DNA of 64,000 nucleotides from positions 51,058 through 115,057 of the forward strand of contig JAPLEV010000014.1 in assembly GCA_026391005.1 (NCBI GenBank). The letters are read 5' to 3'. The DNA comes from Flavobacteriia bacterium (GTDB lineage: Bacteria; Bacteroidota; Bacteroidia; Flavobacteriales_D; Crocinitomicaceae). Positions 8,628 to 15,701 of the stretch are shown piece by piece. A program made the position numbers and the translations under genes. The notes under the pieces are model-generated. The model searched no databases. It saw only the letters and a list, made by a program, of their open reading frames with translations, and was not told where the DNA came from. Every line of letters starts with the position of its first letter. Position 1 is the first letter of the stretch.

Positions 8628-9708
8628 CATTAATGCTTAGACCAAAGCGAAGCGGATAAATGGCAATGGTGCTTCCTTTTTTGAATAAGGGGGTTAAACT
8701 ATACTCTACAAATGCTCCTAAATACTTACCAAAACCGGCTCTAACGGTTGCGTCTAAGGAAAAATGCTGTAAATTAAAACGTGAAGACGTATTATTAGTG
8801 AACTTATCGCCATTCACATATTCTCCTGTTTTCGTACTCGTAGAGGCAAAGCGCCATGCACCAATAACACCTGCGGCGAGGTAAAAGCTCTTTTTAGCTT
8901 CCGGCTTAGTGGTAAATTCCAGTAATAAGGGCAAGGTCAAGCGATGCATTGCCAATGTATTTGTTTTATACGATTGGATGGTGTCCGAGACACAAAAAAC
9001 GGTGTCGTTACTATGTTGAATAAGGTAATTATTTCGTAAACCGAGGCTCGTCAAACCATATCCCAATCCAGTAGTCAAACCTAGATATTGCTTAAAAATG
9101 GGAAGCTTATATTCTAGAAAATTAAAATTGATAGCCACGGATTTAACCGGATCTATTTGCCAGTAATCATTCGCTCCAAAATCTGTATCAAAACGTGAAT
9201 TCGTCTGTTCATTTAAACGGAACATGCTCACAAATCCAAGATCAAAAGAAGCCCAATGTGGCTCATATTTAGTTTCTTCAGAGTCGTCAAATTCACCTTC
9301 ACCCTCAAGGTCAAATGATATTGGTAAATCCATCACAGTCCTTGTTGCCAAAGAAGTATCTGCTGATCCAGGAAGCCAATTCGGCATAATAGATACTACC
9401 CGAAGCGCTTCTTGTTCTATTGCGGGACAATTGATGCCTTTAAGTAATTCCACATTTGCAACCTTTCCGTCTTTTTCGACATAAAAACGGACATACACCT
9501 TGCCTTCCATACCCAACTCAATGGCTGATTCAGGGTAAGTGATATTACTATGAATAAAACGCATAAGCGCTTCATGTCCACCTGGAAAAGTTGGTTCAAT
9601 ATCATAAGGCCCTTCTACTACTTCAATCGGAGGAGGTAAGGGTTCTTCTTGCGAGAACATGCTGGAAACAATAGAAAAACAAAAAAATAAAAGTAATTGA
9701 GTTTTCAT
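8617..9708 (-). CDS. Secreted TonB C-terminal domain fused to an outer-membrane beta-barrel
   Basis: The 363-residue protein has a cleavable signal peptide (residues 1-19, MFS before QEEPLPPP). A TonB_C-like domain follows at about 40-134, containing ITYPESAIELGMEGK, the VEKDGKV turn and LPISF. The remainder (~150-363) is rich in beta-barrel strands ending in GLSINVNY. A classical TonB has an N-terminal inner-membrane anchor and a proline-rich spacer; here the only hydrophobic segment is the signal peptide, and a barrel would place the TonB_C domain on the periplasmic face of the outer membrane. It lies 20 bp downstream of the TonB-dependent receptor gene on the same strand, so it probably shares the TPP-riboswitch-controlled transcript. 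Its biochemical role is unknown. Confidence 0.75.
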   Translation of the reverse strand: MKTQLLLFFCFSIVSSMFSQEEPLPPPIEVVEGPYDIEPTFPGGHEALMRFIHSNITYPESAIELGMEGKVYVRFYVEKDGKVANVELLKGINCPAIEQEALRVVSIMPNWLPGSADTSLATRTVMDLPISFDLEGEGEFDDSEETKYEPHWASFDLGFVSMFRLNEQTNSRFDTDFGANDYWQIDPVKSVAINFNFLEYKLPIFKQYLGLTTGLGYGLTSLGLRNNYLIQHSNDTVFCVSDTIQSYKTNTLAMHRLTLPLLLEFTTKPEAKKSFYLAAGVIGAWRFASTSTKTGEYVNGDKFTNNTSSRFNLQHFSLDATVRAGFGKYLGAFVEYSLTPLFKKGSTIAIYPLRFGLSINVNY

Positions 9709-9728
9709 AGGAAGTAGTTATTCGTTAA

Positions 9729-12188
9729 TTAAAATTTAAAAAGCACTCGACACATTAAATTTCTTCCCGCTTGAGGGTAATAAAAATTCTCTGTTGTTTT
9801 TTGACCATCATACAGGTATGAAAAAGTATATCCGTTATTGGCATAAAGATAATTGAAAATATTATTCACCTGTAGACCGAAATTAATTTCTTTTCCTAAA
9901 ACATGTCTAAGCGCATAGCTGAGCGTTAGATTACTGTATGAAAAAGCCTTAATACTTCTATCCAGCGCAGAAGTATTGTCCAAAAATTGTTGTGACACAA
10001 ACTTACTCATCCATTCCACATTCATATTTTTAAAGGGCACCCATACAACACCAAGGCTGGTAACTACATTTGGAGAAAAGGCCAAATCCACGTCTTTATG
10101 CGTGATAATTTGTTGCGAATAATAGGGTTCCGTGGAGGAATAAACATCCAAAAATTCATTGAATTCTTTTATTTTATTTTGACTTAAGGCCAAGGCTCCA
10201 TTAAATTTTAAGAAAGAAAATGGCGCATAAGCGGAGTTCATTTCGATACCCAGTCGATAACTTGAGGGAACATTGGTACGGGTATAAGAACCCACATCAT
10301 TAATTTCACCCGTTAAAATAAGTTGATTGGTATAATCCATGAAATAAGCATTTACATTCAAAAGTAGCTTCGATTTTTTGTAGGTGTAGCCCAATTCAAC
10401 ATCTCGTAAAACCTCCGCTTTTGGCCGGCTATTTGGAGTGCTTTCTCTAAAATCTTTCCGCACGGGTTCTCTATGAGAAATACCAAAAGAAGCAAAAATG
10501 GATTGCGCGTAAGAAAGCTGTCTTGAAATGGAAATTTTTGGGTTTAAAAAATCAAATTTTACCCGTTGCTGCACATCTTTTAACACGCCTGAAACTTGAT
10601 CCACGCCCAAAAAAGAATAATCCAAGTGCCTGAACTGGATATCACCGTTGAACGTCCAATCTTTCAGCTTATACGATCCTTTAACATAGGAAGACCATTC
10701 CGATTTTTGACCAGATTCATTGTAATAGCGATCTCCCAATTCCGAATCGGATGCAAAACGAGACCAGATCACTTCCCCATAATGACGACCCAAATACGTA
10801 TTCACCGAACCACCCCACACCAAATTTAAACGTTGTTTAAAATAGGAAAGAGAAAAGACAGAACCTATAAAATCATTGTTCAACCAACGCTGGCGAATTA
10901 GATCACTTGTGGTAATTGTATCGTTTCCTACGACCACCGATGACATTCCATACCCGCTAAGTGTTTGGTTGTTTTTATATTCCTCATAATACCCTCTTCC
11001 ATACGTATAGTGACCGGAGATATTTAAAAGTAAATTCGATTTTATGGAATAGGCATAGTGCAATTGATAGTTATCTTGCTTGTAATTATCCACTTGATTT
11101 TTGTAAGTGTAAAAATTATACGTTCTTCCCGAGGAGATTAAATTTTGTCGTTCCTCTGGGCTTAATAAATTGCGATCCGCATACGCACTCATCTCCGCTA
11201 CATCGCCGGTTAAACGACTTTCTGGTGTGCCATACCAAGCCTGATACGTCAACTCATGACCACTAAAGACAAGCGCTTTCAGAAGGAAATTTTTACCGAG
11301 GTAAGCGCCAGAAAAATAGATGGAATTTAGATTTGATTTAGCTCGATCTAGAAATCCATCGGAAGAAATACGGGAGAGACGCGTTTCAAAATTAAACTTT
11401 TGATGGAGGAGCCCCGTTCCAATTTTAATAGAATTTTTGAGCGTGTTAAACGCCCCATAACTATTGTCAATCGTTGCGTAGGGCGTTTCAGAAAGATTGC
11501 TAGACTTCAGGTTTAATCCTGCGCCAAAAGCGGCAGCGCCATTGGTAGAAGAACCAATACCGCGTTGAATTTGAATATTTTCAATGGAGCTACTCAAATC
11601 AGGCATATTGACCCAATAAACATCGTGCGATTCAGGATCATTGATTGGAATACCGTTCAAGGTGACATTGATGCGAGAAGCATCTATTCCTCGAATTCGC
11701 ATTCCTGTATACCCTACTCCATTTCCTGCATCTGAGGTAGTTACTAAGGAAGGCGTGCCATCCAATAAGAAAGGCAAATCTTGTCCAAAGGCCTTTTTTT
11801 CTAAGGTTTTCTCTTCAACAAAAATCGCGGAGGAAGATGCAGCAGACGCTCTGGTAGAGGTAACTTGAACCTCTTCCAAGGTTTGGGTACTTTTATAGAG
11901 CATGATTTTTAATGGAACATTAAAATCTTCCGAATAAAAAAAGTTGGCACTTGAAGTGTATCCTGGGAATTCAAAAACAAGCGTGTTTTGACCACCAATT
12001 GCCGGTCCTAAGCTAAATTTTCCCTGCGCATCGGTTTGGGTGCAGAAGGTAGTCGCTTGGATACAAACCTTTACGCCTTCCAACCATTTCCCTTCCTCAT
12101 CGGATACGACACCCGTAAAATTATTTTGTCCAAAAGAGAGAAAAGTCGATACTAAAAAACCGATACTGATAAAAATCCTTGTTTTCAT
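9729..12188 (-). CDS. TonB-dependent outer-membrane receptor, predicted thiamine (TPP-riboswitch-controlled) receptor
   Basis: The 819-residue protein has a signal peptide (to about SFG/QNNF), a carboxypeptidase-regulatory-like N-terminal domain (~25-105), a plug domain (~120-235, with RIRGIDASRINVTLNGIP) and a 22-strand-type barrel ending MCRVLFKF, as required for outer-membrane assembly. Such receptors import substrates using TonB/ExbB/ExbD energy. The substrate is inferred from regulation: a TPP riboswitch lies about 60 bp upstream on the same strand, and TPP-controlled receptors of this family in Bacteroidota are predicted or shown to carry thiamine compounds. The ATG at 12188 is preferred over one 24 bp upstream because it begins a normal signal peptide. 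No pnuT or thi genes are adjacent. Confidence 0.88.
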   Translation of the reverse strand: MKTRIFISIGFLVSTFLSFGQNNFTGVVSDEEGKWLEGVKVCIQATTFCTQTDAQGKFSLGPAIGGQNTLVFEFPGYTSSANFFYSEDFNVPLKIMLYKSTQTLEEVQVTSTRASAASSSAIFVEEKTLEKKAFGQDLPFLLDGTPSLVTTSDAGNGVGYTGMRIRGIDASRINVTLNGIPINDPESHDVYWVNMPDLSSSIENIQIQRGIGSSTNGAAAFGAGLNLKSSNLSETPYATIDNSYGAFNTLKNSIKIGTGLLHQKFNFETRLSRISSDGFLDRAKSNLNSIYFSGAYLGKNFLLKALVFSGHELTYQAWYGTPESRLTGDVAEMSAYADRNLLSPEERQNLISSGRTYNFYTYKNQVDNYKQDNYQLHYAYSIKSNLLLNISGHYTYGRGYYEEYKNNQTLSGYGMSSVVVGNDTITTSDLIRQRWLNNDFIGSVFSLSYFKQRLNLVWGGSVNTYLGRHYGEVIWSRFASDSELGDRYYNESGQKSEWSSYVKGSYKLKDWTFNGDIQFRHLDYSFLGVDQVSGVLKDVQQRVKFDFLNPKISISRQLSYAQSIFASFGISHREPVRKDFRESTPNSRPKAEVLRDVELGYTYKKSKLLLNVNAYFMDYTNQLILTGEINDVGSYTRTNVPSSYRLGIEMNSAYAPFSFLKFNGALALSQNKIKEFNEFLDVYSSTEPYYSQQIITHKDVDLAFSPNVVTSLGVVWVPFKNMNVEWMSKFVSQQFLDNTSALDRSIKAFSYSNLTLSYALRHVLGKEINFGLQVNNIFNYLYANNGYTFSYLYDGQKTTENFYYPQAGRNLMCRVLFKF

Positions 12189-12247
12189 TTGTTTCAAATT
12201 ACACAAGAACAAGGGGCTAATTCCAGCTGGTTATTAATTAGCACAGT

Positions 12248-12328
12248 CATCTTCCCTTCGTAGGCATTATCCTAAATCAGGTTCAATGGGTATAATCTCA
12301 GCCTTGTCACGGGCACCCCTTAGAGACG
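12248..12328 (-). promoter_or_regulatory. TPP riboswitch (THI element)
   Basis: Read on the minus strand, the conserved THI core is present: GGGGTGCCC, then GCTGAGATTATACCC, GAACCTGAT, GGATAATGCC and GAAGGGA. The closing P1 stem can be drawn as CGTCT (12328-12324) with AGATG (12252-12248), including one G-U pair. It lies in the leader of the TonB-dependent receptor gene, 60 bp before its ATG. In Gram-negative bacteria, TPP binding usually represses by sequestering the ribosome-binding region; no obvious hairpin plus T-tract follows, so translational control is more likely than termination. The 5' end of the aptamer sits exactly at the point where the upstream epimerase reading frame begins. 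Confidence 0.95.
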
Positions 12329-13262
12329 GGGGCATATTGGAAATGTAGTTTGTAGAAAACTGATTGAATTAGGCTATTCGGTAAAGGCCTTTTATCATTC
12401 TGATGCTACGAGTTTAAAAGATTTGCAATTAACATTGGTTAAAGGCGATATTCTTGATCCTACAGCGGTAAGCAACTTATTATCTGGGTGTGATTATGTA
12501 ATCAATTGCGCTGCCCTAATAAGTATCAATGGTGATCCAAGTGGAATAGTCTACAAGACCAATACCCAAGGTCCTGCAAACATTCTTTCTGTAGCCAAAG
12601 AACTTGGAATAAAAAAAATAATTCATGTCAGCAGTGTACATGCCGTTCATGATTTGCCGCACAATACAGCTTATGATGAAACGCGACCTTACAAAACGAA
12701 AAGTGATTTTGCCTACGATTACTCTAAAGCCCAAGGCGAACAAATTATGCTTTCGGGAGCTGAAACGGATGGCGTAGAAGTGGTGGTGGTAAGACCCAGT
12801 TGTGTCATTGGGCCTTTTGATTTTAAACCTTCCAAAATGGGAGCTGCACTTCGAGGATTTTACAAAAAGAAATTCATATTCCTTCCCAACGGTGGCTATG
12901 ATTTGGTGGATGTTCGCGATCTTTCAACTTCCATTTGTGCGGCTCTTGAACTTTCAAAAAATAAAGAAATTTACTTGTTATCTGGAAAGTATTACAGCTT
13001 CAAAGAGTTGGGAAAAGAAATTGGAAAAGTACGCGCACAAAAGAAAACCATCCTGATTCTACCCAATTGGATTTTAACTTGCAGCCTTCCTTTTGTTTGG
13101 TTAGTAGGTAAAATAACCGGCACAGCGCCCTCACTTACAAAGGAAGCGATCGTTGCCATTACGGAAGGACATCCTGAAATGAATAATGAGAAAGCAAGAT
13201 TGCTACTGCATCATAAAACACGGCCACTGCAAGAAACGCTTAGGGATATTTTTCATCATTAG
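12324..13262 (+). pseudogene. NAD(P)-dependent epimerase/dehydratase family protein, 5' end missing
   Basis: An extended short-chain dehydrogenase fold: YDYSK supplies the YxxxK catalytic pair, VVVVRPSCVIGP matches the family R-P-x-x-V-x-GP motif, and the C-terminal half is complete. The family begins with a TGATGxxG dinucleotide loop. Here the in-frame sequence starts abruptly with GHIGNVVCRKLIELGY at about 12330, directly after an in-frame TAG (12321-12323), so the first ten or so codons (start codon and TGA part of the loop) are absent. The only initiator-like codon is a TTG at 12423, which would leave out the whole nucleotide-binding motif. The missing 5' end falls on the TPP riboswitch boundary, pointing to a deletion or an assembly junction. 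Relatives act on sugars, flavonoids or sterols; the substrate is unknown. Confidence 0.75.
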
Positions 13263-13311
13263 TGTCCGATAAATATTATGTTTTTAATAATTCAAAATCG
13301 TTTAGGACACT
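13261..13311. repeat. 51-bp element with 7-bp inverted termini
   Basis: AGTGTCC (13261-13267) and GGACACT (13305-13311) form perfect inverted ends around an AT-rich centre. The stop codon of the epimerase overlaps the left end. It could be a hairpin terminator (though there is no T-tract immediately after) or a remnant of a small mobile element. Confidence 0.35.
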
Positions 13312-13346
13312 ATCTACATAATTCTTTTTTTTCTTTAATCCTTACC

Positions 13347-13398
13347 CTACTTTTTTTTTGAGGTGACTGAGGCTGTCGAAGGCCCGCAAAAAAAGTAG
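13347..13398. repeat. Palindromic intergenic element with 11-bp perfect arms
   Basis: CTACTTTTTTT (13347-13357) and AAAAAAAGTAG (13388-13398) are perfect inverted arms around a 30-bp centre containing GAGGCTGTCGAAGGC. Elements of this look (poly-T/poly-A arms around a CTGAG/GTCGAAG core) recur in intergenic DNA of many Bacteroidota genomes; copy number in this genome cannot be seen from one window. Confidence 0.55.
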
Positions 13399-13541
13399 CA
13401 AAATAATTCGAAAGTGGCATGCGTTCATTCTCTCCAATCCTAAGCCAAACGAAGATATCGGTGCGTTTCCGTGCTTTCTATATAAGTGTCTCTCGACTAC
13501 GCTCGATTCACTTAAAGGGCATCGAGTCCACCTAGGCGGAC

Positions 13542-13709
13542 GAGAGGCACGGTTAGTGAATCATTTACATATACTCGGTTAGGGCATCGAGCGCATCTCG
13601 ACTACGCTCGATGAGCTCTCGAGAGGCACGGTTAGAGAATCATTTACATATACTCGGTTAGGGCATCGAGCGCATCTCGACTACGCTCGATGAGCTCTCG
13701 AGAGGCACG
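13542..13709. repeat. 79-bp tandem repeat, two full copies plus a 10-bp third
   Basis: Copy 1 (13542-13620) and copy 2 (13621-13699) differ at a single base (T/A at the GTTAG-GAAT position), and a third copy begins at 13700-13709 (GAGAGGCACG). Each unit contains a perfect 9-bp inverted repeat, CATCGAGCG and CGCTCGATG, separated by 11 bp. A diverged relative of the hairpin part lies just upstream (about 13487-13541) with a different centre (a GTCC...GGAC near-palindrome). This is a REP/BIME-like arrangement, GC-richer than its surroundings. Confidence 0.85.
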
Positions 13710-13734
13710 CTACCCAAGACTTGATTTTTTCGTT

Positions 13735-13777
13735 CTTTTGTACTTGTGCTGAGCTTGCCGTAGTATCAAGACAAAAG
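13735..13777. repeat. Imperfect palindromic intergenic element
   Basis: CTTTTGTACTTG (13735-13746) pairs with CAAGACAAAAG (13767-13777) with one unpaired base. The centre holds GTGCTGAGCTTGCCG, a core resembling that of other Bacteroidota intergenic palindromes. It completes a cluster of four hairpin-forming elements in the 602-bp gene-free stretch 13263-13864, in which I see no coding sequence. Confidence 0.5.
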
Positions 13778-13864
13778 GACAAAGGAAATAAAGTCCGATA
13801 TTTTCCGCTCCGCCGCGGCGGAGGCGGAGGAAAATAGTTATTTTTATTAGAAATTAAATAATTC

Positions 13865-14629
13865 ATGACCTTATCAACCCTTAATATAATCACCATTTCA
13901 TGGATTGGATTAGCAATCGCAGTTCATGTCACCATGTTTTTTATCAAAGCTCCCTTCGGTAGGCATACTTCCACCAAATATGGTCGGTCAATTAATAACA
14001 AATGGGGATGGTTTTTAATGGAATTACCTTCCCTTTTGATCATGAGTTATTTTTTATTCTTTGGTTCAAGATCGCTCTATTCTTTTACTTGGATCTTATT
14101 CCTCATGTGGATTTTGCACTATTTAAACCGTACCGTGATTTACCCCTTGCGCATCAAGTCGACAGATAAAAAAATGCCGCTATTCATTGTGCTCAATGCT
14201 GTAATTTTTAATTTATTTAATGCGGGATTGAACGGTTACTTTTTGGCTGAATTAGCGGATGGGGCGAATTATTCCGCTGCTTGGTTGAGCAGTCCGCATT
14301 TCATCATTGGAAGCAGTTTATTTTTTATTGGAATGGCCATCAACTGGACTTCCGATACGCTATTGATCGGTTTAAGAAAAAAAGGGGAAACGGGTTATCA
14401 AATCCCAAAAGGCTTTTTATTTGAATTGATTTCATCGCCCAATTTGTTTGGGGAAATTATAGAATGGACAGGATTTGCTATCCTTGCCTGGAACCTTCCA
14501 GCGCTTAGTTTTGCGATTTGGACTTTCGCTAATTTGGTGCCTAGAGCCTTGAATCACCACCAATGGTATAAAGATAAATTCCCAGATTACCCGAAAAACA
14601 GAAAGGCGGTGTTTCCGTATCTATTTTAG
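13865..14629 (+). CDS. 3-oxo-5-alpha-steroid 4-dehydrogenase (5-alpha-reductase)-like membrane protein
   Basis: The 254-residue polytopic membrane protein (about six hydrophobic segments) shows the steroid 5-alpha-reductase family pattern. It has KAPFGRH near the N-terminus, YQIPKGFLFELISSPNLFGE in the second half, NLVPRALNHHQWY, then FPDYPKNRKAVFPYLF at the extreme C-terminus. Eukaryotic members reduce the C4-C5 double bond of 3-oxo steroids with NADPH; bacterial members mostly have unknown lipid or isoprenoid-like substrates. It stands alone between the repeat cluster and the convergent asd gene 9 bp away. Confidence 0.8.
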   Translation: MTLSTLNIITISWIGLAIAVHVTMFFIKAPFGRHTSTKYGRSINNKWGWFLMELPSLLIMSYFLFFGSRSLYSFTWILFLMWILHYLNRTVIYPLRIKSTDKKMPLFIVLNAVIFNLFNAGLNGYFLAELADGANYSAAWLSSPHFIIGSSLFFIGMAINWTSDTLLIGLRKKGETGYQIPKGFLFELISSPNLFGEIIEWTGFAILAWNLPALSFAIWTFANLVPRALNHHQWYKDKFPDYPKNRKAVFPYLF

Positions 14630-14638
14630 GTAGTAAAC

Positions 14639-15619
14639 TTATTTTAAAGCTGCTATTAGTTGCGCGATTTGAACGGCATTGGTTGCTGCTCCTTTCCGAA
14701 GGTTATCCGCAACAATCCATAAATTAAGGGTATTTTCTTGACTTTCATCACGGCGAATTCTGCCTACAAAGACATCGTCTTTTCCTTCAGCATATTTGGG
14801 CATTGGATACGAAAATGTATCCGGATCATCTTTTACTACTACTCCTGGCGTATCATGAAGAAGTTTACGAACCTCAGCGAGATCAAAATCATTCTCAAAT
14901 TCAATATTAACGGCTTCCGAATGTCCCCCAACAACAGGTACTCTTACCGCTGTAGCTGTTAATTTAATGGCTGGATCTAAAATCTTTTTGGTTTCATCCG
15001 ACAATTTCATTTCTTCTTTGGTGTAACCATTATCTAAAAATACATCGCATTGAGGAATGCAATTCTTATCAATTGGATATTTATACGCCATTTCGCCAGC
15101 AAGGCCACTTCGTTCATTTTCCATTTGCTGAACAGCCTTTACCCCTGTCCCAGTGATCGACTGATAAGTAGAAATAACAACGCGTTTAATAGAATACTTT
15201 TTATGTAAAGGAGCAAGCACCATCACTAATTGAATCGTACTGCAATTCGGGTTGGCAATAATTTTATCAGACAAGCTCAACAAATGACCATTTATTTCCG
15301 GAACGATTAACTTCTTGGTGGGATCCATCCTCCAAGCAGATGAATTATCATTTACCACCGTGCCTACCTCTGCAAATTTAGGCGCCCATTCCAACGAAAT
15401 GTCTCCTCCGGCAGAAAAGATGGCAATGTCTGGTTGCTTATCCAAGGCTTCTTGCAAACCTATCACGGGATAAATCAATCCCCCAAAATCCAGTTCACTT
15501 CCAATCGATTTTTCTGAAGCCACTGGAAATAATTCTGTAATTGGAAACGCTTGTTCCCTTAAAACTTGTAACATAACCGTTCCAACCATTCCAGTTGCTC
15601 CTACTACTGCTACTCTCAT
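14639..15619 (-). CDS. asd: Aspartate-semialdehyde dehydrogenase
   Basis: NADPH-dependent reduction of aspartyl-4-phosphate to aspartate semialdehyde, the branch-point step for lysine/diaminopimelate, threonine and methionine. The 326-residue product has the nucleotide-binding loop GATGMVG (7-13), the phosphate-site SAGGDIS (69-75) and the active-site NPNCST with the catalytic Cys126. The C-terminal dimerisation domain contains GGHSEAVNIEF. The length matches the family. Divergent from the lamin-tail gene; no clear TAnnTTTG box was found in front of it. Confidence 0.96.
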   Translation of the reverse strand: MRVAVVGATGMVGTVMLQVLREQAFPITELFPVASEKSIGSELDFGGLIYPVIGLQEALDKQPDIAIFSAGGDISLEWAPKFAEVGTVVNDNSSAWRMDPTKKLIVPEINGHLLSLSDKIIANPNCSTIQLVMVLAPLHKKYSIKRVVISTYQSITGTGVKAVQQMENERSGLAGEMAYKYPIDKNCIPQCDVFLDNGYTKEEMKLSDETKKILDPAIKLTATAVRVPVVGGHSEAVNIEFENDFDLAEVRKLLHDTPGVVVKDDPDTFSYPMPKYAEGKDDVFVGRIRRDESQENTLNLWIVADNLRKGAATNAVQIAQLIAALK

Positions 15620-15654
15620 GCCTTTATTTTATTGTTATCAATTCTTAAAACACC

Positions 15655-15684
15655 TTGATTTCTCATTGTAAAATTATACATTTG
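15655..15684 (+). promoter_or_regulatory. Promoter (TTG-N19-TACATTTG) of the lamin-tail T9SS gene
   Basis: -33 TTG at 15655-15657, a 19-bp spacer and -7 TACATTTG at 15677-15684. This predicts a leader of about 13 nt before the ATG at 15702. Confidence 0.65.
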
Positions 15685-15701
15685 GGGGGAACAAATACTC
15701 T

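Noticed and set aside
12423..13262. Treating the epimerase as a complete gene starting at TTG 12423
   Set aside because: In-frame coding upstream clearly continues the family fold (Rossmann helix GNVVCRKLIELGY), so the true start lay further upstream and is lost.
13681..13896. 71-codon minus-strand ORF over the repeat cluster
   Set aside because: It reads through palindromic repeats and the start of the next gene, has a low-complexity PPPPPRR stretch and no promoter; not a gene.
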